From Pseudomonas laurylsulfativorans (lineage in GTDB: Bacteria > Pseudomonadota > Gammaproteobacteria > Pseudomonadales > Pseudomonadaceae), in NCBI RefSeq assembly GCF_002906155.1, contig NZ_MUJK01000009.1, positions 124,001 through 188,000 on the forward strand: 64,000 bases of DNA, written 5' to 3'. Under the pieces are notes generated by a model. It was not told where the DNA came from. It saw nothing but the letters and a program-made list of their open reading frames with translations, and did not search any database. Of the stretch, positions 24,059-33,340 are shown one piece after another. The translations under genes were made by a program, and so were the position numbers. The stretch's first letter is position 1. Each line of letters begins with the position of its first letter.

Positions 24059-25111
24059 TCAGCGCAGTGGTTGATCAAGCAGTCGCTCTTCAAGTGCCAT
24101 CCGATCCAGTGCATTACGGAATTCTTCTTCACTCGGCAGGACAAGCTTGTACTTGCTGGCGAGCAGTTGCTCGTTTCCTTCCTGCACTGAGTAACGCACC
24201 ACGGATTCATCCTTTTGCGTACAGAGAATGATGCCTACGGTGGGGCTGTCTTGCGCGCTGCGTTTCAGGTCGTCGTACATACTTACGTACATCTCCATCT
24301 GCCCCACATCCTGATGGGTCAGTTCACTGCGCTTGATATCGAAGATGACGAAGCACTTGAGCAAGTAGTTGTAGAACACCAGATCGATGTAGAAGTCTTT
24401 GCAGTCGGTACTGAGGCGTTGCTGGCGGGCAATGAACGCGAAGCCCCTGCCCAACTCCAGCAAGAAGCCTTGTAGTTGGTCGATCAACGCTTGTTCGATC
24501 TCGCTTTCCTGAAGCTTGCCGGCATTGGGTAAACCTAGAAACTCCAGCACTACCGAATCGCGGATGAAATCCCGAGGGCTGGCCTTCATGTTTTGAATGT
24601 TGGTGGCGGCCTCCTGCTTGAGGCTGCCGCGATCGCGACTCGCCAGCAGGCGTTCGTAATACAGTGTGTTGATCTGGCGTTCCAGGGCGCGGCTTGACCA
24701 GTTTTGGGTGGCTGATTCGTTCATGTACCAGAGACGAGCACTGTCGTTCTCAACCCGAAGCAGGCGACGGTAGTGGGTCCAGCTCAATTCGTGACGCAGT
24801 GCGTCACGAATTGGAAAGGCTTGATAGAACAGACGCATATACCGAAGGTTGGAAGCGTCAAATCCCTTTCCGAATTCCGCAGTCAGCACTTTGGCCAAAG
24901 TCGACAGTAACTCTTTGCCATACCTCGCCCGTCGCGCGCCGTTCTGTTCGAACTCAACGATGTGTCGGCCAATCTGCCAACAGGTTTGCACCTGAACGGT
25001 ATCGACCGCCCGCAGCACCTTCTGGCGTGCCTGATGGATCAGTTTGCCAAGGTTTCCAAGTAGTGAAGCCAGATAGGGGTCGTGAGCGTCATTGGGTGTG
25101 AGGGCCGTCAT
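24059..25111 (-). CDS. DUF1016 (YhcG) PDDEXK nuclease-like protein
   Basis: A 350-residue protein of the YhcG family. The N-terminal DUF1016 helical domain (LIHQARQKVLRAV ... YGKELLSTLAKVL ... NLRYMRLFY) is followed by a C-terminal PDDEXK nuclease-like fold with KDFYIDLVFYN and FVIFDIKRSEL carrying the acidic and Lys residues. Such genes often occur in genomic islands and near restriction systems; no partner is seen here. ATG at 25111 gives the usual N-terminus; a TTG at 25153 with a reasonable AAGGG is an alternative. A perfect 29-base palindrome lies inside the gene (24785-24813). Confidence 0.85.
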   Translation of the reverse strand: MTALTPNDAHDPYLASLLGNLGKLIHQARQKVLRAVDTVQVQTCWQIGRHIVEFEQNGARRARYGKELLSTLAKVLTAEFGKGFDASNLRYMRLFYQAFPIRDALRHELSWTHYRRLLRVENDSARLWYMNESATQNWSSRALERQINTLYYERLLASRDRGSLKQEAATNIQNMKASPRDFIRDSVVLEFLGLPNAGKLQESEIEQALIDQLQGFLLELGRGFAFIARQQRLSTDCKDFYIDLVFYNYLLKCFVIFDIKRSELTHQDVGQMEMYVSMYDDLKRSAQDSPTVGIILCTQKDESVVRYSVQEGNEQLLASKYKLVLPSEEEFRNALDRMALEERLLDQPLR

Positions 25112-25321
25112 GAGGTCTTCCGCAGCAGGTTGAACAGCGAAAGAGAATGACAAGTGAGCACCCTTCTAAGCTGCCGGGAGTTACTGAAAAGCAGGCAGGA
25201 AATACCGGGTTCACTGGCAGGACGTGTCGGAGGGCAGGCGAGGGTCGAGGAACAAATGGCGTAGTACGTTTCGTACTCAGGCCGGCTATGGATTAAACGC
25301 GATGCGCGCTATGCGTCGCTG

Positions 25322-25635
25322 TCGAAGTCCACGGCCTTCATCGGCTGGAAAGGCGACAAAACCAGTGCCCGTTTGTAGGGCAACCACGCCTCACCCTCGA
25401 AGACGACGCTGACCACAAGATCAGCGGCTATACCACCTTCGACCTGCTGGGCAGCCGCGACACCGAATTCGGCACCTTCAGCGGCGGTATCCAGAACCTG
25501 CTGGACAAGGAATACAGCACGGTCTGGGGGCAACGCGCGACGCTGTTCTACTCGCCGACTTATGGGCCGGCGTACTTGTACGATTACCAGGGACGTGGCC
25601 GGACTTACACCTTGAGTTGGTCGATGGCGTACTGA
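25322..25635 (+). pseudogene. Remnant of a TonB-dependent receptor C-terminus
   Basis: In frame with the stop at 25633-25635, the last 80 or so codons read KISGYTTFDLLGS, FSGGIQNLLDKEY, TVWGQRATLFYSPTYGP and YLYDYQGRGRTYTLSWSMAY. This is a typical TonB-receptor barrel end with terminal aromatic. Upstream, the preceding strand (AFIGWKGDKTSARL) appears in another frame and hits a stop at 25379, so a frameshift separates them. No plug domain or start is present. It is the fossil 3' end of a receptor gene whose rest was deleted, perhaps with the arrival of the flanking genes. It still has its terminator. Confidence 0.85.
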
Positions 25636-25656
25636 GGGGCTTGCTGCTTGAAACGA

Positions 25657-25696
25657 CAAAACCCGCGAACTCTGTTCAAAGAGCGCGGGTTTTTTG
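25657..25696 (+). terminator. Terminator of the dead receptor gene
   Basis: AAAACCCGCG ... CGCGGGTTTTTT with an inner CTCT/AGAG stem. Confidence 0.9.
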
Positions 25697-25828
25697 CCTG
25701 TAACAACGACTCCTAAGTCGGCAAGCAGCAGTTTTTCAATGACTGCTTGCGTCATGCAATGCGCCAGGTTTTTCGGTTTGCCAAAGCACAATGGATGAGT
25801 CGATGAACAATCACCTGGGGAGGATGAA

Positions 25829-26266
25829 TCAGCGGATGCTGCGGATATTGCCTTTGTTGCCTTTTACCGTGACGGATACTTTCTTGAAGATGAAGTAGTT
25901 TTCTTCGCTCACTTCATAGCGAGGCGCGACGATCAGGTCGGCACCGCTAGCTTTTACCGCTTTGTAGGCCGCTGCTGATTTGACTGCACTGACGGGATCC
26001 AGGCCAAGGCTGCTCAAGCCGCCGCTCTGGCCGCCATAGCTGACGCCGTCTGCAAACTGCGAGTCGCCACCAAACTTGAGGAAGCCAAACAGGACGTTCA
26101 CCGAAGACTGGCCGGAAATGGCGTCGCCTACAGCGATGTCCGCTTTGAGGTCTGCCTTGACGGTGCTGTCGATTGGCGACGACGGCTGGCTGTTGTTATA
26201 GCTGACGCAGCCGCTGGCTGTCGCAATGATTGTCGACAGAGTGAGGAGCTTCAAAAGGTTGTTCAA
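25829..26266 (-). CDS. Small lipoprotein, unknown function
   Basis: A membrane-anchored lipoprotein. With the TTG start at 26266, which AAGGA precedes at good spacing, the signal peptide is 19 residues and ends in the lipobox TASGC (Cys20). An ATG at 26299 would add 11 residues. The mature part is rich in Ser, Ala and Lys and ends in a basic tail (VTVKGNKGNIRSIR). It contains AVGDAISGQSSVNVLFGF and ADLIVAPRYEV. I do not recognise it with confidence; it resembles small lipoproteins that sense or line the periplasm. It lies alone between the dead receptor and the RTX genes. Confidence 0.75.
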   Translation of the reverse strand: MNNLLKLLTLSTIIATASGCVSYNNSQPSSPIDSTVKADLKADIAVGDAISGQSSVNVLFGFLKFGGDSQFADGVSYGGQSGGLSSLGLDPVSAVKSAAAYKAVKASGADLIVAPRYEVSEENYFIFKKVSVTVKGNKGNIRSIR

Positions 26267-26299
26267 GAGTTGTTTCCTTACGATGAAACGTGAATGCAT

Positions 26300-26573
26300 G
26301 CAGGCGGATTTGCTGCGGCAGTAGTTTCACTATGTAAGCGTGTGCGCTCTATGAGAGGCCTCCTAAAGCGGTGTCTGAACGGTGGGCGCGACTTGAGGGA
26401 AGGGATGCTTGAGAGGTGTAGGACTTTTCGGTGACGGTGGGTTTGTTAAATCGCAGGCATAAAAAACCCTGAATCCTGCGATTCAGGGTTTTCTTTGTGC
26501 AAGGCAAATCCCCGGCCAGAAACTTGCCATGTGAAGCTGGAGTAAACCGAAAAAGAACCGGAAAGCACTGGGG
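26300..26573. other. Intergenic stretch, terminator only
   Basis: The 274 bases between the lipoprotein and RTX1 genes hold the terminator at 26459-26498. Nothing else is recognisable. Confidence 0.5.
26459..26498 (-). terminator. Terminator after RTX gene 1
   Basis: AAAACCCTGAAT / ATTCAGGGTTTT stem, loop CCTGCG, A- and T-tracts on either side. It closes the minus-strand RTX gene at 26574. Confidence 0.9.
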
Positions 26574-29500
26574 TTAAAGTATGAAATCCACCGTCGTCAC
26601 ATTGCTGATACCGACTATCTGGATGGCGAACTCGGCGGTGCTGTCCGCATCGGTGTTGCCATAAAGCACTCCCCCTGCAACTTTCAACTGCCCGGCCGCA
26701 CTGAAGGCAGCGGTACTGCCGATGACCGAGTTAAAGGCTTCATTGGTGGCCGTCGCCGTGTTGGCATCGAGCGTCGACAGATCAATCTTGTCGGCTCCCC
26801 GGGTGAAGTCGGTGATGATGTCCCAGGTGGCGCTGGTCAGCCCCGTTTCAGCGAGGGCGTTGAAATCGAAGATGTCGTTGCCGGCACCGCCGGTGAGAAC
26901 ATCCTTGCCCGTACCGCCGATCATGATGTCGCTCCCGCCCCCACCGTTGAGCGTGTTGGCGGCGGCGTTGCCCGTGAGCCTGTCGTTGTAGTTGGAGCCG
27001 GTGAGGTTTTCGATGGCGACCAGGGTGTCGGCGCCTGATCCACCGGTTGCCTGGGCTGTAGTCACGGCCAGGTTGGCGGTGACGGCGCTGTCGGCATAGG
27101 CGTAGGAGGCCGTGTCGACGCCGGTGCTGCCATTGAGCACGTTGTTGCCGGCCCCGGCATAAAGGGTGTTGTTGAGGCTATTGCCCGCCAGGCTGGCGAC
27201 TCCGGTGGCGAGGAGTCGACCACTCTCGACATTGGTGCCGAGGGTGTAGGCGCTGAGCAAGCTGAAGACCGTGTCGCTGCCGCCAATGCTGGCCGTCGCA
27301 TTGGTTTCAACCACGACGTCACTAGCGTTGTCGACGTAGTAGATGTCGGAGCCATCACCGCCCGTCATCCGGTCGAGGCCTGCGCCGCCATCCAAAACGT
27401 CATTGCCCGCCCCACCGTCGAGCGTATCGTTACCGACGCCTCCGTTGAGCGTGTTGGCGGCGGCGTTGCCCGTGAGCTTGTCGTTGTAGTTCGAGCCGGT
27501 GATGTTCTCGAAATTCAACAGGGTGTCTGTGCCAGAACCACCGGTGGCTTGCGCGGTGGTCAGCGCCAGGTTGACCGTGACTGCAGCAGTGGCAAAGGCA
27601 TAGGACAAGGTATCGGCCCCGATGCCGCCATCGAGGACGTTGTTGCCGGTCCCGGTATAGAGGGTGTTGTTGAGGCTGTTGCCCGTGAGGGCGGCGACCC
27701 CGGTGGCGAGGATGCTACCGTTCTCGACATTGGCGCCGAGGGTGTAGGCGCTGAGGTAGCTGTAGACCGTGTCGCTGCCGCCGGTGCTGGCCGTCGCATT
27801 GGTTTCAATCACGACATCGCCCGCGTTGTCGACGTGATAGGCGTCAGACCCATCACCGCCGGTCATCCGGTCGAGGCCTGTGCCACCATTGAGCACGTCA
27901 TTGCCCGCACCGCCGGCGAGCGTATCGTTACCGGCGCCACCGGTCAGCAGGTTGGCGGCGGCGTTACCCGTGAGCGTGTCGTTGTAGTTGGAGCCGGTGA
28001 GGTTTTCGATGGCGATCAGGGTGTCGGCGCCTGAGCTGCCGGTGGCCTGGGCGGTGGTCACGGCCAGGCTGACGGTGACGGCGCTGGTGGCATAAAGATA
28101 GGAGGCAGAGTCGATGCCGGTGCTGCCATTGAGGACATTGTTGCCGACCCCGGCATAGAGGGTGTTGTTGAGGCTGTTGCCTGTCAGGGCGGCGACCCCG
28201 GTCGAGAGGGCGCGACCATTCTCGACATTGGCGCCGAGGGTGTAGGCGCTGAGAAAGCTGTAGACCGTGTCGCTGCCGCCGGTGCTGACCGTGGCATTGG
28301 TTTCGGTAACGACATCGCCAATGTTATCGACGTAGTAGGTGTCGTTGCCGAGTCCGCCGATCAGGGTGTCCGCACCCGCCCCGCCGTTGAGGAAATTGGC
28401 CGCATTATCGCCGGTCAGAACATCGCCAAAGCGACTGCCGACGATGTTCTCGATAGTGAACAGATGGTCGGCAAAGTCTGCGATGGCTTCTTCCACGGAG
28501 AAGATGAAATCCCCGTTGCTGGTGACCAGAACGTTTGCCTGGCTGTCGAGCACGGCAATGGCACCTGTTGCATACCCAAGGCCACTGGTCAGGTTCACAA
28601 CCACACCAGATTGGGCGTTGGCATAACTGACGCTATCGCGGCCAGTGCCGCCGTCGAGGGTTTCGCCTTGGTAGTACCAGGCATCGAAGCCGCCAGGGTT
28701 GCCAAATTCATCGGTGTAATGCCCGGCACTCGACCAGGTCATCGCCGCCGAATACCCCCCTTCGGCCATCAGGGTATCGTCGCCGCCTTCTCCCAGGACA
28801 AGATCGAAGCCGACATTGCCGTCCAGGGTATTGGCTTGCGCGTTACCCGTCAGGGTGTCGTTGAACTGACTTCCAATCACCGACTCGATGCTTTCCAGGG
28901 TGTCCACGCCGGAGCCGACTGTGACTTGTGGTCCGCTGATGCCCAAGTCGATGGAGACAGCGCCTGCATAGCGGTATGAAGCGGTATCGACGCCTGCGCC
29001 ACCGTCGAGAAGATTTTCGCCGCTACCTGCGTAGAGTATGTTGTTGAGAGCGTTGCCGGCCAGATTGGAGCTCCCGGTCGAGAGAATGCGGCCATTCTCG
29101 ATATTCGCGCCGAGCGTGTAGTTGGCGAGGGAACTGACGACCAGATCAACGCCGCCCGTGCTGGTTTCGCTGACCACATCGCCGGGATTGTCGACGTAAT
29201 AGGTGTCGGCCCCATCGCCACCCTGCATGAGGTCGGCCCCCGTGCCTCCGTCCAATACATCGTCGCCACCGTAGCCCGCCAGGGTATTGGCGCCGCTGTT
29301 GCCGGTCAGCCGATTATTCAGGTTGTTACCAAAGCCATTGATATTTTCGCTGCCTGTCAGTTCCAGGTTTTCCAGGGTGCTGCCCAGGATATAGCTGTCC
29401 AGGCTGGACTTGACCAGATCGCTACCGCCACTGTCCTGCACTATTTGATCTACGTGGTAGTTGTAGAAAAAGCTTTCAGTGATGCTCTGCTCGGAGGCTA

Positions 29501-29879
29501 CTCCCCCCACATCTGCAAAGGAAAACCACTGGGTGACAAAGCTGCCGCCAGCGGTGTAGTAACTGCCTTGGCCCCAATACAGTCCGGATGACTCGGCAAA
29601 GAAGATGGCGTCGATTTGCAGCTGATCGGTTCCAGGCCAGTGGTTGAACATGGCGTAGGTGGGGCTCGTGAAACCGGAAATCCCGGATACAGTGGTGAAG
29701 TCAGACTTCAGCTCGGCGATCTTGTCGAGAACATAGGTGTCATTCCCGCTGCCGCCGTCCAGCGTGTCCAGGCCCGCACCACCGTCGAGAATGTCATCTC
29801 CCGCCAAGCCAGTAATGCTGTCGGGCTCACTTGTCCCGAATAGTTCATCACTGCTTGTTGTGCCTGTTATCACGGCCAT
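26574..29879 (-). CDS. RTX repeat protein 1 (putative type I secreted)
   Basis: A 1101-residue Ca-binding protein made almost wholly of RTX nonapeptides (GGxGxDxUx), such as LSGGAGND-type repeats, with linkers that repeat about every 165 residues: SYAYA..AVT.NLA.TTAQATGGSG, then ENLTGSNYND.LTGNAAAN. Residues about 55-150 are a non-repeat insert (FFAESSGLYWGQGSYYTAGG). The C-terminus (WDIITDFTRGADKIDLSTLD ... TTVDFIL) is the serralysin-type C-terminal domain and secretion signal. No catalytic domain is visible. No ABC exporter or TolC-type gene is in the window. Secretion and Ca-dependent folding outside the cell are inferred from the family. Confidence 0.9.
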   Translation of the reverse strand: MAVITGTTSSDELFGTSEPDSITGLAGDDILDGGAGLDTLDGGSGNDTYVLDKIAELKSDFTTVSGISGFTSPTYAMFNHWPGTDQLQIDAIFFAESSGLYWGQGSYYTAGGSFVTQWFSFADVGGVASEQSITESFFYNYHVDQIVQDSGGSDLVKSSLDSYILGSTLENLELTGSENINGFGNNLNNRLTGNSGANTLAGYGGDDVLDGGTGADLMQGGDGADTYYVDNPGDVVSETSTGGVDLVVSSLANYTLGANIENGRILSTGSSNLAGNALNNILYAGSGENLLDGGAGVDTASYRYAGAVSIDLGISGPQVTVGSGVDTLESIESVIGSQFNDTLTGNAQANTLDGNVGFDLVLGEGGDDTLMAEGGYSAAMTWSSAGHYTDEFGNPGGFDAWYYQGETLDGGTGRDSVSYANAQSGVVVNLTSGLGYATGAIAVLDSQANVLVTSNGDFIFSVEEAIADFADHLFTIENIVGSRFGDVLTGDNAANFLNGGAGADTLIGGLGNDTYYVDNIGDVVTETNATVSTGGSDTVYSFLSAYTLGANVENGRALSTGVAALTGNSLNNTLYAGVGNNVLNGSTGIDSASYLYATSAVTVSLAVTTAQATGSSGADTLIAIENLTGSNYNDTLTGNAAANLLTGGAGNDTLAGGAGNDVLNGGTGLDRMTGGDGSDAYHVDNAGDVVIETNATASTGGSDTVYSYLSAYTLGANVENGSILATGVAALTGNSLNNTLYTGTGNNVLDGGIGADTLSYAFATAAVTVNLALTTAQATGGSGTDTLLNFENITGSNYNDKLTGNAAANTLNGGVGNDTLDGGAGNDVLDGGAGLDRMTGGDGSDIYYVDNASDVVVETNATASIGGSDTVFSLLSAYTLGTNVESGRLLATGVASLAGNSLNNTLYAGAGNNVLNGSTGVDTASYAYADSAVTANLAVTTAQATGGSGADTLVAIENLTGSNYNDRLTGNAAANTLNGGGGSDIMIGGTGKDVLTGGAGNDIFDFNALAETGLTSATWDIITDFTRGADKIDLSTLDANTATATNEAFNSVIGSTAAFSAAGQLKVAGGVLYGNTDADSTAEFAIQIVGISNVTTVDFIL

Positions 29880-30201
29880 GTCTGATTTCCTTGATTCAGG
29901 GCGGCGAGTGGAAAACCACGCAACCGCGTCATTTTGTTGTCATCGATGACTGGCGGGGTGAAACCGCCGGGCATCCTGTTGGCAACCTTCAACTTCCTGG
30001 CCGCGCAGATAGTGGGATTCATTGTAAGTAGCCATTTGCCATTGCGCCTGCCCGGTCGTCGCCTCGCACGGGATGTGTGCCGGGTTCCCGGGGAGGGGTG
30101 CCAGAAATGAGCCAGATGACTTTCGTCCAACCCTGCAGTCGCAAGAAAAACAAAAGGCTGCCCAAGGCAGCCTTTTGTCATGCCAGTACGATCACCCTCT
30201 A
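29880..30201. other. Intergenic region between RTX genes 1 and 2
   Basis: A 322-base gap with the RTX2 terminator at 30151-30177. The rest, towards the RTX1 start, should contain the RTX1 promoter, but I see no clear sigma-70 match. Confidence 0.5.
30151..30177 (-). terminator. Terminator after RTX gene 2
   Basis: CAAAAGGCTGCC / GGCAGCCTTTTG, 12-bp perfect stem with CAA loop. Confidence 0.85.
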
Positions 30202-31523
30202 TCAGGCAATCAGGTCGGCCGTTTGCAAGTTGCTTACCCCCAGCAACTGAATTTCGAACTCCGCGGCGGTGTCGGCGTCGGTGCTGCCGTAGAGAATGCC
30301 GCCGGCGAACCGTACCTGCCCTGTGGCGTTGCTGCTGAATGCGCTGGAGCCAATGAAGCTGAACGCATCGTTGGCCGCCGTCGCCAGGTTGGCGTCCAGG
30401 GTCGACAGGTCGATCTTGTCGCCTTCGCTGGTCTTGAAGTCGCCAATGACATCGCGCAGGGCGGCGCCCAGGCCCATTTCATTCAAGGCATTGAAGTCGA
30501 ATTTGTCGGCCCCGGCACCACCATAAAGTTTGTCCAGGCCCGTGCCACCGATCAGGAGGTCGTTGCCGGCGCCACCGATGAGCGTGTCGTTACCGGCACC
30601 GCCAGAGAGGGTGTTGGCAAGCGCGTTACCGGTCAGGTTGTCGTGATAGGCGCTGCCCGTGAGGTTTTCGAAGTTCAGCAGGGTGTCTGAACCGGAACCA
30701 CCGGTGGCTTGCGCAGTGGTCAGTGCCAGGTTGGCCGTGACCGCTGCCGTGGCATAGGCATAGGACGCGGTATCGATACCGGCGCCGCCATTGAGGATGT
30801 TGTTGCCGGCTCCGGCATCGATGACGTTGTTGAGGCTGTTACCGGTGCCGTTGGCAGCGCCGGTCGACAGCAGGCGCAGGTTCTCGACATTGTCACCCAG
30901 GGTGTAGGCGCCCAGGAAGCTGTAGACGGTATCGGTGCCGCCGGTGCTGGCAACAGCATTGGTTTCACTGACGACATCGCCGGCATTGTCGACGTAGTAG
31001 AGGTCGGAGCCATCGCCGCCGATCAGGCGGTCGGCACCGGCGGCGCCGTTGAGTTGGTCGTTGCCCAGGCCACCGCTGAGGGTGTTGGCAAGCGCATTGC
31101 CGGTCAGCTTGTCGTGATAGGCGCTGCCCGTGAGGTTCTCGAAGTTCAACAGGGTGTCTGAACCGGAACCACCGGTAACTTGCGCGGTGGTCAGCGTCAG
31201 GTTGGCGGTGACTGCCGCCGTGGCATAGGCATAGGACGCGGTATCGATACCGGCACCGCCATTGAGGATGTTGTTGCCGGCCCCGGCATCGATGACATTG
31301 TTGAGGCTGTTGCCGGTGCCGTTGGCAGCGCCGGTCGACAGCAGGCGCAGGTTCTCGACGTTGTCAGTCAGGGTGTAGGCACTGATGGAGCTATAAACGG
31401 TGTCGATGCCACCGGTGGCGGTGACAGCATTGGTCTCGCTGACGATATCGCCGGCATTGTCGACGTAGTAGAGGTCGGAGCCATCGCCGCCGATCAGGCG
31501 GTCGGCACCGGCGGCGCCGTTGA
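30201..31523. repeat. 1.3-kb direct repeat, left copy
   Basis: Encodes the C-terminal ~440 residues of RTX2. It is matched by 33341-34663 with about 17 substitutions by eye and no indels. Identity begins at the exact stop region of both genes. Confidence 0.92.
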
Positions 31524-33255
31524 GTTGGTCACTGCCCAGGCCGCCGCTGAGGGTGTTGGCAAGCGCGTTACCGGTCAGCTTGTCGTGATAGTTGCTGCCC
31601 GTGAGGTTCTCGAAGTTCAACAGGGTGTCTGAACCGGAGCCACCGGTGGCTTGCGCAGTGGTCAGCGCCAGGTTGGCCGTGACCGCCGCCGTGGCATAGG
31701 CATAGGACGCGGTATCGATGCCGGTACCGCCATTGAGGATGTTGTTGCCGGCCGCTGCATCGATGACGTTATTGAGGCTGTTACCGGTGCCGTTGGCCGC
31801 GCCGGTCGACAGCAGGCGCAGGTTCTCGACGTTGTCACCCAAGGTGTAGGTGTCGAGGTAGCTATAGACGCTATCGGTGCCGCCAGTGCTTGCCGTGGCA
31901 TTGGTCTCGCTGACGATATCGCCGACATTGTCGACGTAGTAGATGTCAGAACCATCGCCGCCAGTCATCCGGTCGGCACCACTGCCGCCATCGAGGGTGT
32001 CGTTGCCGGCACCGCCATTGAGGGTGTCGTTGTCTGCGCCGCCGTAAAGGATATTGGCCAGGGCATTGCCGGTTAGCGTATCGGATTCATCAGTACCGAT
32101 GACGCCCTCGATAGACACGAAAGTATCGTAGCCTTGGGACGTATATTGCGAGCCGGTGTTGGACAGATCGACGGTGACACCAAAGTTGGAATAGGCATAC
32201 GAAACAAAGTCGGTGCCCCCCGCGCCATTGAATATATTGTTGTACGAGTTGCCGACAAAGGTGTTGTTCAGTGCGTTACCTGTGCCGTTGATACTGCTAT
32301 TGCCGGTCAGAATCAGGTTCTCCAGGTTGTCACCGAGCGTATAGCTGATTTCTGACTGAACAACGTCGGTACCCTGGTTGGCAAGTTCAACAAGCGTATC
32401 CAGTGCATCCACGATATAGGTGTCGTCGCCCAGGCCGCCCAAGAGCCTGTCGCTGCCCGCTGCGCCGTAGAGCACGTCATTTCCGGCATAACCATTGATG
32501 ACGTCATTGCCGGATGAACCGTAGAGCGAGTCATTCCCGGCAGTTCCTTGCATGTTGTCATTGCCGGATGTGCCGCTGACGATGCTGAATTTGTAATAAC
32601 CGGCTGCCCCTGTGTTACCTGGGGTGGTTTCCAGCCCGAGAATGGCGGATTCATTGCCCGATTGCGGCAGTTCATACCAGGAGGAGCCATCGCCAGTCGA
32701 GTAACCGGCACGGGCAATGGTTCCTCCCAGGCCATCGGTGCCGCCACTGGCGCTACCGGTCGTCCAGTTGACGGTTTCATATCTGAAGATGACATCGAAG
32801 TTGCCGTTGCCCTTTCCAACCAGCTGGAGTTGGAAGGCATTGAGCTTATCTACCTTGCTGTTGTAGTAACCGACGTCATCCCAGGTAACGGTCAGCGTGC
32901 CATTGCCAGCGGAATTGAAGTCGTAATAGACCAGGTTGCTGCCCGTCGATGTGCCGCCCGGCGTGGCACTGACCGCTCCACCACGGGTATCGACGTCGGC
33001 AAAAAAGGGAGCAATCATCGGCCTGCTGGAGTCTTGCATGCCGTAGGGGGTATAGGTGGACTGGCCGCCACCAAATGTAATGTTCCCGTTGTTGTTGACG
33101 GAAATATCGGTGTAGTTGGTGCCGAAGAAATTGAGTCCGGCAGCCCCGAAAACAGTGCTGATATCAATGTAAGAGGCGTAGCTGTCATCGTTTCGAGTCA
33201 GCTGATTCTCCCCGAAACCCGCTGCACCACCTAGACCGTTTATCAAACTAGCCAT
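30202..33255 (-). CDS. RTX repeat protein 2 with N-terminal NIDO-like domain
   Basis: A 1017-residue protein. Residues about 1-225 look like a nidogen (NIDO) domain: SVNNNGNITFGG, RPMIAPFFADVDTR, TLTVTWDDVGYY, FQLQLVGKGNGNFDVIFRYE and INWTTG-like strands. RTX nonapeptides follow, then three nearly identical modules of 157 residues (471 bp period) with ENLRLLSTGAANGTGNSLNN, and a serralysin-type C-terminal domain (ALRDVIGDFKTSEGDKIDLS). The last 440 codons are nearly the same as those of RTX3 next door. It lacks a classical signal peptide, as expected for type I secretion. It may act in adhesion or the matrix; that is inference. Confidence 0.9.
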   Translation of the reverse strand: MASLINGLGGAAGFGENQLTRNDDSYASYIDISTVFGAAGLNFFGTNYTDISVNNNGNITFGGGQSTYTPYGMQDSSRPMIAPFFADVDTRGGAVSATPGGTSTGSNLVYYDFNSAGNGTLTVTWDDVGYYNSKVDKLNAFQLQLVGKGNGNFDVIFRYETVNWTTGSASGGTDGLGGTIARAGYSTGDGSSWYELPQSGNESAILGLETTPGNTGAAGYYKFSIVSGTSGNDNMQGTAGNDSLYGSSGNDVINGYAGNDVLYGAAGSDRLLGGLGDDTYIVDALDTLVELANQGTDVVQSEISYTLGDNLENLILTGNSSINGTGNALNNTFVGNSYNNIFNGAGGTDFVSYAYSNFGVTVDLSNTGSQYTSQGYDTFVSIEGVIGTDESDTLTGNALANILYGGADNDTLNGGAGNDTLDGGSGADRMTGGDGSDIYYVDNVGDIVSETNATASTGGTDSVYSYLDTYTLGDNVENLRLLSTGAANGTGNSLNNVIDAAAGNNILNGGTGIDTASYAYATAAVTANLALTTAQATGGSGSDTLLNFENLTGSNYHDKLTGNALANTLSGGLGSDQLNGAAGADRLIGGDGSDLYYVDNAGDIVSETNAVTATGGIDTVYSSISAYTLTDNVENLRLLSTGAANGTGNSLNNVIDAGAGNNILNGGAGIDTASYAYATAAVTANLTLTTAQVTGGSGSDTLLNFENLTGSAYHDKLTGNALANTLSGGLGNDQLNGAAGADRLIGGDGSDLYYVDNAGDVVSETNAVASTGGTDTVYSFLGAYTLGDNVENLRLLSTGAANGTGNSLNNVIDAGAGNNILNGGAGIDTASYAYATAAVTANLALTTAQATGGSGSDTLLNFENLTGSAYHDNLTGNALANTLSGGAGNDTLIGGAGNDLLIGGTGLDKLYGGAGADKFDFNALNEMGLGAALRDVIGDFKTSEGDKIDLSTLDANLATAANDAFSFIGSSAFSSNATGQVRFAGGILYGSTDADTAAEFEIQLLGVSNLQTADLIA

Positions 33256-33340
33256 ATCAACACCCCTGTCGTTTATTTAACTTGCTTGTCAGTTTGTTTT
33301 CGGGACAGCCATGAATCATCGGGTACGCAGCGTCAGGCCG

